Shown here: positions 7,152 through 13,116 of the stretch, one piece after another | Layout of the letters: each line of letters opens with the position of its first letter | Position numbering within the stretch: position 1 is the first letter of the stretch | Source of the DNA: Bacteroidales bacterium | GTDB taxonomy: Bacteria; Bacteroidota; Bacteroidia; Bacteroidales; UBA3663 | DNA: 13,116 bases | Direction of reading: 5' to 3' | Assembly: GCA_017632695.1 (NCBI GenBank) | Contig: JAGBQS010000254.1 | Coordinates: 1 to 13,116 of the forward strand | Translations under genes and position numbers: made by a program | Notes under the pieces: model-generated | What the model was told of the DNA's origin: nothing | The model's database searches: none | Seen by the model: the letters and a program-made list of their open reading frames with translations, nothing else

Positions 7152-8780
7152 ATGACAACTAACCATACACTCATGAAATTATTTGGAATGACCGCAGCAG
7201 GTCTGACCCTTGTGCTGAATCTGGCATCGTGCCAGCAGCAGGCAAAAGCCGACAATCCCTACACGGATGTGACCTTCGATTCAACCCGCATGTACAGCCG
7301 CCTGCTCATCGAGAGCCGCTTGCAGGACTTTTACACCAACAAGACGCAGGTAGGTCTGAATGTGTTCGATGCCAACGGCAACCTCGTGAAGCAGAATGCA
7401 GGCGGTCCGTCGCGACTGAAGTTCGATTATGTGGTCGGTCTGGTGACCAAGGCGGTCATCGAGGCAGCCGACTATTATCAGGACTCGCTCTTTGCGCGTC
7501 CGTGGTTCTATAGCGTTCAGGATTATGCCAACACGTTCGCCTCGCAGGTACCCGTAACAGGCGGCAGTCTGGACGATCTGAATGCCAGCAAGATGTACAG
7601 TTCCCTTTATGACCTCACGGCCGAAGGGGCAGCCTTTGCCCAGGTGGCCGATGCCTCCACCCATCAGAACTCTTTAGTGGCCATGCAGCGTGCCGTTCAG
7701 GGTCTTGCCGATGCCAACCGGACGTACGTCATCAAGCCGGAGGTCAACCAGACGGCAGCCGGAGGCTGGTGGCACAAGAAAGGATATGTGGATCAGATGT
7801 GGCTCGACGGCCAGTATATGGGTCCGGCTCTGCTGGCTCAGCTGCAGCAGTACGGCCTGCATATTGCCGACGAGGGCAACGACTGGGCCCTCATTACCCG
7901 TCAGTTCGACATCACCTGGCACTACCTGTGGGATACCGACAAGCAGCTCCTCTGGCACGCCTTCTCGGCCGATCCCACCAACTCGGCTTCCTCCTGCTGG
8001 GCCGATCCTGAAACAGGCCGTTCGGCCGAATATTGGGGCCGGGCATGCGGCTGGTACTTCCTGGCATTGGTCGATGTGCTCGAGCAGATGCCTACCGACC
8101 AGCTCTATCCCCCCACGCAGTCCTCGCTCCAGAACTACAGCACGGATTGCCGCACGCGTCTCTTGCAGTATCTCGAGGAACTGGCAGCCGGACTGAAGGC
8201 ACGTCAGGACGAAGCCACAGGCTGCTGGTATCAGCTGCTGGCCTACGACGGATCCTTCTCGGCCTCCAAGTACCAGAACAAGAGCTACAGCACCAAATAT
8301 AACTATCTGGAGGCCTCCGCATCGGCCATCTTCATCGCCTCGTACCTGAAGGCCATCCGTCTGGGGCTCCTGCCGGCCGACGAGTATCTGCCCGTTGCCC
8401 GCAAGGCCTATCAGGGCTTTGTGGCCGAATTTGTGAAGCAGAAGACCGACGGCTCCTACGAGCTCATCAACAGCTGTGCCTCGGCAGGTTTGGGCGGAAG
8501 CAACAGGCGCGACGGATCGGCAGCCTACTATCTGTTGGGCAGCGACGTTACCAAGATCACTTCCTATACCGAAGGTAAGGTGCTGGGAGCCTTCATCCTG
8601 GCAGCTGTGGAGTACGAGCGCATGCAGGCACGTCTGAAGGAGGAAGCTTCGGGCATCAGTGCAGTTAAGCGCGATAAGCAGTCCGGGGATAAGGACTCCA
8701 GGATCAACCTGGCAGGTCAGCCTTTGCCCGAATCATATCCAATAATGTTATTTGAACTCCCCGGTGGTGGGAGCCGGTAA
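7152..8780 (+). CDS. GH105 family unsaturated rhamnogalacturonyl/uronyl hydrolase, lipoprotein
   Basis: A 542-residue predicted lipoprotein (lipobox NLASC, Cys27 from the first ATG). ATG 7173, giving MKLFGMTAAG, is an equally good start and gives a more usual lipid signal. The body is an (alpha/alpha)6 barrel of the GH105 (YteR/RhiN) family, related to GH88, which removes 4,5-unsaturated uronic acids left by polysaccharide lyases through hydration of the double bond. Key motifs: DQMWLDGQYMGP (214-225; Asp219 is the likely catalytic residue), HAFSADP (269-275), YWGRACGWYFLALVD (294-308) and DGSYELINS near 433. YteR-type enzymes are about 370-400 residues, so this one has a long N-terminal segment and an extra tail of about 45 residues after 495. 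It lies 84 bp after the plug-only gene on the same strand. Rhamnogalacturonan or glucuronic-acid-bearing glycans are the likely source of substrate; the exact oligosaccharide cannot be read from sequence. Confidence 0.9.
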   Translation: MTTNHTLMKLFGMTAAGLTLVLNLASCQQQAKADNPYTDVTFDSTRMYSRLLIESRLQDFYTNKTQVGLNVFDANGNLVKQNAGGPSRLKFDYVVGLVTKAVIEAADYYQDSLFARPWFYSVQDYANTFASQVPVTGGSLDDLNASKMYSSLYDLTAEGAAFAQVADASTHQNSLVAMQRAVQGLADANRTYVIKPEVNQTAAGGWWHKKGYVDQMWLDGQYMGPALLAQLQQYGLHIADEGNDWALITRQFDITWHYLWDTDKQLLWHAFSADPTNSASSCWADPETGRSAEYWGRACGWYFLALVDVLEQMPTDQLYPPTQSSLQNYSTDCRTRLLQYLEELAAGLKARQDEATGCWYQLLAYDGSFSASKYQNKSYSTKYNYLEASASAIFIASYLKAIRLGLLPADEYLPVARKAYQGFVAEFVKQKTDGSYELINSCASAGLGGSNRRDGSAAYYLLGSDVTKITSYTEGKVLGAFILAAVEYERMQARLKEEASGISAVKRDKQSGDKDSRINLAGQPLPESYPIMLFELPGGGSR

Positions 8781-8793
8781 ACCCGGTCCTGTC

Positions 8794-8895
8794 CGTAACG
8801 GAAACTAGAACGGAAACGGTAACGGAACCCTAAACTAAACCCAAAACCGAAAACCCGAAACGAAAATCAAAACGAAAACCCCAGCCCAAACGAAA
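8794..8895 (+). repeat. Degenerate hexamer-period array in front of the HD-domain gene
   Basis: About 17 consecutive six-base units can be laid out from 8794 to 8895 with A-runs recurring in phase: units such as GGAAAC (8800 and 8812), GGTAAC (8818), CTAAAC (8830), CAAAAC (8842) and ACGAAA (8860, 8872, 8890). The stretch fills the 123-bp gap between the GH105 stop and the HD gene and ends eight bases before its ATG. The sense strand is nearly free of T. No gene, promoter box or terminator is visible in the gap. Confidence 0.7.
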
Positions 8896-8903
8896 CAACC
8901 TAT

Positions 8904-9629
8904 ATGCAATACCCGGTAACAATGACCCCCGAGCAGGAGGCTCGCATAGCCCAGCTTAAAGTCTGGTTCGAAAAAGCCTTGCGCAACACAGGCCGCGAAG
9001 GCATCGAACAGGTATTAAACAAATTGGACGAGCACGGATTCTATACCGCACCCGCCTCATCCAGTTTTCATCTGAACGAGCCTGGCGGATTGGTTCTGCA
9101 CTCCATGCACGTCTTCCAGATGGCCAAGCTGCTGAAGCAGACCCTGAAGGACGGCCACAACATGATAACCAAAGAGCCCCTTCTGCAGGACATTGACGTG
9201 CTTTTGCCCGACGACAGTATTGTGATCTCCACCTTGCTGCACGATGTCTGCAAAACTGCCATCTATGTACAGACCATGAAGCGGCAGAAGTTGCCTAATG
9301 GCGTCTGGACCGATGCCTTGGGCTACAACCTCGATTACTCGTGGGCGCCCTTCGGCCATGGCGAGAAGTCCGTCATCATGCTCCAGAACTGGGGTCTGCG
9401 GATGACCGAAGACGAGATGCTTGCCATCCGCTGGCACATGGCAGCCTGGGATCTGCCTTTCCAGAGTGCTGACGAGAAGTCTAATCTCAATGCCGCCAAG
9501 GAGCACTCTCCGCTCATCACCCTCGTACAGATGGCCGACGGCATGGCAGCCGGCATTATGGAGACCGACTGGTCGGCCACGGCAGCCAGCCTCAAGACCA
9601 TGGACGAAGAGGAGCGATTTTTATTATAA
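8904..9629 (+). CDS. HD-domain phosphohydrolase-like protein
   Basis: A 241-residue cytoplasmic protein without signal peptide or membrane segment. The metal-binding HD pattern is complete: His66 (LVLHSMHV), His113-Asp114 in LLHDVCK (with Lys117, the HDxxK form), His152 in FGHGEKS, His178 in IRWHMAAWD and Asp212 in QMADGMAA. This spacing matches HD phosphohydrolases, which hydrolyse nucleotides or other phosphoesters; the substrate is unknown and no partner domain (REC, PAS, GGDEF) is fused. ATG 8904 is used; ATG 8922 is a possible internal start. It is preceded by a repeat-filled spacer, so it may be only loosely linked to the GH105 gene, and it converges with the SIMPL gene. Its relation to glycan breakdown is not evident; it may be an ordinary cellular gene beside the glycosidases. 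Confidence 0.85.
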   Translation: MQYPVTMTPEQEARIAQLKVWFEKALRNTGREGIEQVLNKLDEHGFYTAPASSSFHLNEPGGLVLHSMHVFQMAKLLKQTLKDGHNMITKEPLLQDIDVLLPDDSIVISTLLHDVCKTAIYVQTMKRQKLPNGVWTDALGYNLDYSWAPFGHGEKSVIMLQNWGLRMTEDEMLAIRWHMAAWDLPFQSADEKSNLNAAKEHSPLITLVQMADGMAAGIMETDWSATAASLKTMDEEERFLL

Positions 9630-9691
9630 GGAGATAACGAGTTTAAAAGGAGTTAACAGGAGTTATTTGGAGTTAACAGGCTTTCAGCCTG

Positions 9692-9830
9692 AGGAGTTAG
9701 CGGACGTTACCTAAGCAGGCGAAACAAACGTCCGCTAACTCCTGTTAACTCCAGTTACCTCCAGTTACCTCCCATTACCTCCAGTTACCTCCCATTAACT
9801 CCTAATAATAGGTAACGTCCGCTAACTCCT
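9692..9830. repeat. 22-bp perfect inverted repeat with alternative pairing partners
   Basis: The 22 bp at 9692-9713 are the exact reverse complement of 9809-9830. The first 17 bases of the left arm are also the exact reverse complement of 9727-9743 (AACGTCCGCTAACTCCT), leaving an 18-base loop, and a third partner at 9866-9887 matches at 21 of 22 positions. The left arm can therefore pair with any of three downstream sites, giving a short hairpin or larger loops. Confidence 0.9.
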
Positions 9831-9910
9831 TCTAACTTCTGTTACCTCCCATTAACTCCTAATAATAGGTAACGTCCGTTAACTCCTTCTAACTTCAGTT
9901 ACCTCCCATT
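9784..9910. repeat. 57-bp tandem duplication
   Basis: 9784-9840 and 9841-9897 are two adjacent 57-bp copies that differ at two positions only (C/T in the GTCCGY segment, and the last base). A third partial copy of about 13 bp starts at 9898. The high identity points to a recent duplication inside the older, more degenerate 10-bp array. Confidence 0.9.
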
Positions 9911-9926
9911 TATTACCTCCCTGTCT

Positions 9927-10613
9927 TTACTTCAGGTAATAGTCGATATTCACCACCACGCGCACCTGGCGCAGGTAGGGGAAGACGTCGTTGCTGGTAA
10001 CCTCAAACTGGCCCTGACGGGCAGTACGGATCGAGCCCAACTGGCACTTGGCGTCCTCGGCAAACTTATCGGCCACCACGCGAGCGTTCTGGGTAGCTTC
10101 CTGCACCATTTCGGGTTTCAGGGTATTCAGGCCCGAATACTCGTAGTTCAGCATGCTGTTGTCAATCAGCACGCCCAGTTTCAGCAGTTCCTGCTGTTTC
10201 AGGTTGATGTCGCGAATCATTTCCACTTTGTCCGAAACAACCGTCAGGTAGCCCGTCAGCTCAAACTGATCCACAAAGGCCTTCTTCTCGGCCCAGTTGT
10301 ACCAGTCCGACCGGTCGTACAGATAGGGAGCGCTCGGAACAATCTCCTCGTTGCTCACTCCATTCTCGTTCAGATACTTGCGCAGGGTTTGCAGCTTAGG
10401 TTCCAGCTGGTCGTACAGGCGTTCGCTCTGGTTGCCCGTAACCTTGACGGACAGGCGCCAGGTGACCTTATCGGCCATCACCTCACGTTCTGACAGACCC
10501 TTAACCGTCACAAAGCGGTCCTTGTTTGCCATGTTGTCAATACCGCAATAGATAAAGTAGCCGCACAGGGCTAAACCGATGCCGATTACCACGGCCCAGA
10601 ATTGATTTTTCAT
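9927..10613 (-). CDS. SIMPL domain (DUF541) protein, membrane-anchored
   Basis: A 228-residue protein with an uncleaved-looking N-terminal membrane segment (FWAVVIGIGLALCGYFIYCG, about residues 5-24) followed by a periplasmic SIMPL/DUF541 domain (COG2859, YggE/BP26-like). The family pattern is present: FVTVKGLSEREVMADKVTWRLSV near residue 34, a central segment FELTGYLTVVSDKVEMI, a GVLIDNSMLNYEYSGL strand, the helix PEMVQEATQNARVVADKFAEDA, and the closing RVVVNIDYYLK strand. SIMPL proteins form oligomeric rings and have been linked to stress resistance or envelope function, but no reaction is established. It lies 75 bp downstream of the DUF5703 gene on the same strand, with a hexamer-repeat spacer between, and converges with the HD gene. 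The cysteine in the membrane segment is not in a lipobox context. Confidence 0.85.
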   Translation of the reverse strand: MKNQFWAVVIGIGLALCGYFIYCGIDNMANKDRFVTVKGLSEREVMADKVTWRLSVKVTGNQSERLYDQLEPKLQTLRKYLNENGVSNEEIVPSAPYLYDRSDWYNWAEKKAFVDQFELTGYLTVVSDKVEMIRDINLKQQELLKLGVLIDNSMLNYEYSGLNTLKPEMVQEATQNARVVADKFAEDAKCQLGSIRTARQGQFEVTSNDVFPYLRQVRVVVNIDYYLK

Positions 10614-10622
10614 AACAGTTTT

Positions 10623-10712
10623 AGTTTAAGTTTGTTTATATTTTCGTTCTCGTTATAGTTAACGTTATGGTTAAAATCAGGGTAAAGGTTACGGTTCCGT
10701 CTTCGTTACCGT
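10623..10712 (-). repeat. Degenerate hexamer-period array spanning the DUF5703 stop and the SIMPL leader
   Basis: Fifteen six-base units can be laid end to end from 10623 to 10712 on the plus strand, for example TTATAG (10653), TTAACG (10659), TTATGG (10665), TTAAAA (10671), TTACGG (10689) and TACCGT (10707). On the transcribed strand they read GTTAAC, TATAAC, GAGAAC and so on. The TTA at 10689-10691, complement of the DUF5703 stop codon, is itself the first half of a unit, so the last eight codons of that gene are repeat sequence. The array ends nine bases before the SIMPL start codon. Confidence 0.7.
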
Positions 10713-12848
10713 CAGTGTAACCGATTTCAGTATCTTAACCGTTTTATACTCCACAGGCCGCATCTTACTGTCGTACAGCCTGAATCTCACTCTCTGATCC
10801 TTGGGCCACGCAGGCAGCAGGATGTGCGAGCCGTCCGGAGCCTCCTGCAGCAGCATTTCCTGCAGTCCTATCATGGCCGAACCGCCCCAGTTCAGATCCG
10901 GCATCCAGTCGAAGCCCGGACCCCAGAAGGCCGGGAAGCGGTAGGGGTGAGCCAGCAGTTTCTCGGCAGTCAGCCGGAAAGCCTCGTCCGTCAGACCCAG
11001 TTCGGCCGCCCAGATGTTATCCTGTTTCCAGCCTATGTGCGAGCGGTTCCGGATGGCAACCGAGTCGCACAGGTACGTATTGCGTCCCGTTTCCCTGTCC
11101 GCCATACGCCAGGGCCATACCGGGTAGAGCTGGGGCGTCTCCACATTCTGGATGCGTTCCCACGTTTCGGCAGGCGCGTAGCACGTCACGCTATCGCCCG
11201 TTTCCGGGTTCAGCTGCTTGTAAAGGGGCAGGTCAGGCAGACGTTGGCCGAAGCTCACCACATAGATCCGGTCCTCGTTCGAGAGGCTTTCCATCTCGGC
11301 CAGCGTGGCCGAAACCCGTTGGAGGGCAGCCAGTGTCGAAGCCGGATTGCGTGCAATCTTGTACGTTTCGCAGCCCGAGCCCGGATAGATACAGAACGGT
11401 TCGCCCGGACGCGTGTAGTAATGGTCGAAGAAGCGGAGGCAGGCCAGCGCAAACTCCACAGCCTTTGGGTGACGGGAGAGGAGCATCATCTGGGCAAACT
11501 CCAGGGCCGTGTCCCACTCATATTCCAGCCAGCGGTTATCCTCAATGCCCGGGTCGCCCCCGTTCTTATGCTTGCCGTATTCGGCAGGATTCGGCAGACC
11601 GAAGTTCTCCAACTGCTCCGTAAAACAGGCGCCCTTCAGGTTCCAGTAGTGGCGGCTGCGCAGCTCGGCCGTGGGCAGCAGGCGCAGGTAAAAGTCCAGC
11701 TGGCCTTGCAGGGCATCCCAATCGCCCGTCCGGAGCATCGGCCAGTACACTAAGCGCTGATTCTGGGCCGTATGCGTTCCGCCTCCCCACTTGCGGTAGT
11801 CGGGCGTAACCACACCGGGCGTTTCGCGTTCAGCCTTCAGGAGGGTAGTATCCGCATCTAACGGATTGAAAGTAAACAGGCCTCCGTTAAACTTCGTGGG
11901 CCATCGTTCGCCCTGCTCTGAGGGGTGCGCATTGCAGCCCAGCAGATAGCGGAAAAGGTTGTAGTTCCGGATCATGGTCTTCACGGTATCCGAGCACGAA
12001 GCGTCCGCCTCGATGTACGACCTTTGCCAGAAGCCGTTCCACCATTGGCGCGACAGCTTCCGGTCCTGACCCGTGCTGATGCCCGTTTCCGTCTGCGTCA
12101 GCTGCCGTTTCCACTCGCCCAGCCGTTCCGGGTCCGTAGGGGCTTTGCACAGCAGGTTGCAGAGGGTGAGCGTATAATGCTTCTGGCTCTGGCGCTTCAG
12201 GTGGCCGCCCATGATCCGGCCCTTCAGCGGGTTGTACAGCTGGCTTGCGTACGCCTCCAACTGCTGTTGGCGCACGGTATAGTCCCAAACGGTCGAGTCC
12301 AGGTTCTGGTGCCAGAAGAGCACGCCTCCGTCCGCCTCGTCCACCCTTTGGTCCGCATGCGTAACCGTACCCTTGGGCACGATCCACTTCCACGACGACT
12401 GCTGTCCGATCGCCTTGTTCACGGGCGAATCCTCAGTCCTCCAGCACTCGTAGGTCACCCGGATAGGCTTATCGGCCTCAATATGCACAACCGGCTTCCA
12501 CACATCCACCCAGATGGTCAGTGTGGCATGTTTCCAGCGGATCTGCTGGTATCCGTCCTCTAAGCACAGCCGTTGCTCCACAAATGCTCCGCATTTATTC
12601 CCCACCTGGATCCGCAGCAAACCTGCCTTCAGGAGCGTATTGTTCTCGTCGAACCATCCGGACTGCGCCACATAGCACAGCACCTCATCGGTCAGGCTGT
12701 CCATCCAGACATTCAGGCCGATGTCCCCGCCCCCCACCGGCATTGCCTCCGTCGATTTGTACGAAGGCGTCTGCCATGCGTAGTCGCTCACCGCCCATGA
12801 ACACATAGGCAGCACCAAAAGCAGGAGTATAAATAAGAATTGTTTCAT
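10689..12848 (-). CDS. Secreted DUF5703 / GH95-like (alpha/alpha)-barrel protein, probable glycosidase
   Basis: A 719-residue secreted protein (signal peptide cut near CSWA/VSD, residue 19). The N-terminal beta-sandwich starts with AMPVGGGDIGLNVWMD (35-50), the usual opening of DUF5703 and of GH95-like proteins. The alpha/alpha-barrel part has WPTKFNGGLFTFNPLD (316-331), WGGGTHTAQNQRLVYWPML (354-372) and an acid-rich RWLEYEWDTALEFAQMM stretch (439-455); a C-terminal beta domain follows (HILLPAWPKDQRVRFRLYD). Related clan members (GH95, GH142 and others) cleave fucose, galactose or arabinose side chains; substrate and catalytic residues cannot be named here. The start codon is 13 bp downstream of the stop of the broken ATP-binding gene, with no promoter box seen. 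The last codons (SVTLTVTKTEP) lie partly in a hexamer repeat, so the tail may be an add-on. Together with GH2 and GH105 it supports a branched-glycan role. Confidence 0.72.
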   Translation of the reverse strand: MKQFLFILLLLVLPMCSWAVSDYAWQTPSYKSTEAMPVGGGDIGLNVWMDSLTDEVLCYVAQSGWFDENNTLLKAGLLRIQVGNKCGAFVEQRLCLEDGYQQIRWKHATLTIWVDVWKPVVHIEADKPIRVTYECWRTEDSPVNKAIGQQSSWKWIVPKGTVTHADQRVDEADGGVLFWHQNLDSTVWDYTVRQQQLEAYASQLYNPLKGRIMGGHLKRQSQKHYTLTLCNLLCKAPTDPERLGEWKRQLTQTETGISTGQDRKLSRQWWNGFWQRSYIEADASCSDTVKTMIRNYNLFRYLLGCNAHPSEQGERWPTKFNGGLFTFNPLDADTTLLKAERETPGVVTPDYRKWGGGTHTAQNQRLVYWPMLRTGDWDALQGQLDFYLRLLPTAELRSRHYWNLKGACFTEQLENFGLPNPAEYGKHKNGGDPGIEDNRWLEYEWDTALEFAQMMLLSRHPKAVEFALACLRFFDHYYTRPGEPFCIYPGSGCETYKIARNPASTLAALQRVSATLAEMESLSNEDRIYVVSFGQRLPDLPLYKQLNPETGDSVTCYAPAETWERIQNVETPQLYPVWPWRMADRETGRNTYLCDSVAIRNRSHIGWKQDNIWAAELGLTDEAFRLTAEKLLAHPYRFPAFWGPGFDWMPDLNWGGSAMIGLQEMLLQEAPDGSHILLPAWPKDQRVRFRLYDSKMRPVEYKTVKILKSVTLTVTKTEP

Positions 12849-12861
12849 TAACTTGCTTTAT

Positions 12862-13116
12862 TCATTTTCTCACTACTTTGCGATACTTCTGATTTCTATC
12901 GATAGGATTATCTGGACTCGTCATTTCTAACACGCCCATATCTACCAACGGCTGAATATGTCTCTTTTTATTTGCAGAGTGGTTTATTATACCAAGACGC
13001 TCCATTATTTCCTTAGCACTTCTTGGCACAGAGCAGAAATTCACAATATCCTTCTGAGCCTTTGTTAATCTGGTTTTTGAAGTATTTTATTGGACACTTT
13101 CTTGGACACTTTCTTG
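12862..13116 (-). pseudogene. 3' end of an AAA_4/AlbA_2-type ATP-binding protein with in-frame stop
   Basis: The minus strand encodes a winged-helix end piece, TKAQKDIVNFCSVPRSAKEIMERLG followed by HIQPLVDMGVLEMTSPDNP and QKYRK, typical of the C-terminus of Bacteroidetes 'divergent AAA_4 / AlbA_2' (Schlafen-like) ATP-binding proteins. Before it, at the window edge, the same frame reads QESVQESVQ, the repetitive VQ-rich linker usual in this family, then TAA (complement at 13087-13089), then NTSKTRLTKAQ. Reading frame is unchanged across the stop, and GAA in place of TAA would restore QESVQESVQENTSKT. The piece from GTG 13044 to TGA 12862 would be only 60 residues. The rest of the gene is right of the window, so whether it is otherwise intact is unknown. 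Members are thought to act as regulators or in nucleic-acid binding; no function is claimed here. Confidence 0.62.
13090..13116 (-). repeat. 12-bp tandem repeat encoding VQES units
   Basis: On the coding (minus) strand CAAGAAAGTGTC occurs twice in a row and a further CAA follows, encoding QESV QESV Q. The array is cut by the window edge, so the copy number is unknown. The unit is a multiple of three, so gain or loss of copies would not shift the frame. Confidence 0.85.

Larger units (their letters stand above)
9630..9926. repeat. Repeat-filled convergent spacer (10-bp units, inverted and tandem repeats)
   Basis: This 297-bp spacer between the converging HD and SIMPL genes holds no gene. It is almost wholly built from degenerate units of about 10 bp. 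On the left the plus strand reads GGAGATAACG (9630) and GGAGTTAACA / GGAGTTATTT / GGAGTTAACA (9649-9678). On the right it reads the complement, GTTAACTCCA, GTTACCTCCA, GTTACCTCCC and similar (9744 onward). The polarity switch lies near 9714-9726. The first unit starts directly after the HD stop codon and the last ends near the SIMPL stop codon. A CAGGC/GCCTG hairpin with a TTTCA loop lies at 9677-9691. The stems could act as a two-way transcription end, but no T-run follows them. Confidence 0.85.

Noticed and set aside
8824..8847. Telomere-like CCCTAA repeat
   Set aside because: CCCTAAAC occurs once and the neighbouring units are degenerate; it is part of the period-6 array, not a telomeric repeat.
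9741..9926. CRISPR array
   Set aside because: Units are directly adjacent with no unique spacers of constant length, the repeats are degenerate, and no cas gene is present.
9630..9926. Insertion sequence or transposon end
   Set aside because: No transposase, no target-site duplication and no single pair of terminal repeats; the inverted arms are internal to a short-period array.
10824..11753. 309-residue plus-strand open frame inside the DUF5703 gene
   Set aside because: Arg/Val-rich shadow translation of a GC-rich gene, with no recognisable domain, overlapping conserved DUF5703 motifs.

Overview
The window looks like a chromosomal segment from a Bacteroidales bacterium (Bacteroides/Prevotella type). 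The evidence is the fimbrillin locus (DUF3575, DUF5119 and fimbrillin), a SusC-type carboxypeptidase-regulatory plus TonB plug protein, lipidated or secreted glycosidases (GH2, GH105, DUF5703/GH95-like), two Bacteroidetes-type TAnnTTTG promoter boxes, and start sites without clear Shine-Dalgarno sequences. Genus and species cannot be fixed from the sequence alone.

Layout. 1-436 is the 3' end of a tRNA t6A methyltransferase gene (trmO). 490-3417 is a plus-strand surface-pilus module: a DUF3575 outer-membrane-like protein overlaps a DUF5119 lipoprotein, and a lipid-anchored fimbrillin follows. 3461-8780 holds a secreted GH2 enzyme, a TonB plug protein with no beta-barrel behind its own promoter, and a lipidated GH105 unsaturated uronyl hydrolase. 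8904-9629 is an HD-domain phosphohydrolase. Everything to the right is on the minus strand: a SIMPL-domain protein (9927-10613), a large secreted DUF5703 glycosidase-like protein (10689-12848), and the 3' end of a probably broken AAA_4/AlbA-type ATP-binding gene (12862-13116).

Working together. GH2, GH105 and DUF5703/GH95-like proteins suggest breakdown of a branched acidic plant polysaccharide, most plausibly a pectin/rhamnogalacturonan or a glucuronic-acid-bearing glycan. No full SusC/SusD pair, sensor or sulfatase is present, so this is not a complete polysaccharide utilisation locus in view. The pilus genes sit directly upstream of the GH2 gene with a 43-bp gap, which raises the possibility of shared transcription of attachment and glycan-degrading functions.

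Most unusual is the non-coding sequence. Three spacers in the right half are filled with degenerate short-period repeats: a hexamer-period array before the HD gene, a second before the SIMPL gene that runs into the end of the DUF5703 gene, and a roughly 10-bp-period array that fills the whole convergent HD/SIMPL spacer. In each case the repeats are purine/A-rich on the transcribed sense strand. In the convergent spacer the polarity flips at the middle, so each gene would carry GGAGTTAAC-like repeats in its 3' tail. That spacer also has a perfect 22-bp inverted repeat and a 57-bp tandem duplication. No tRNA, rRNA, CRISPR array, insertion sequence or origin was recognised.
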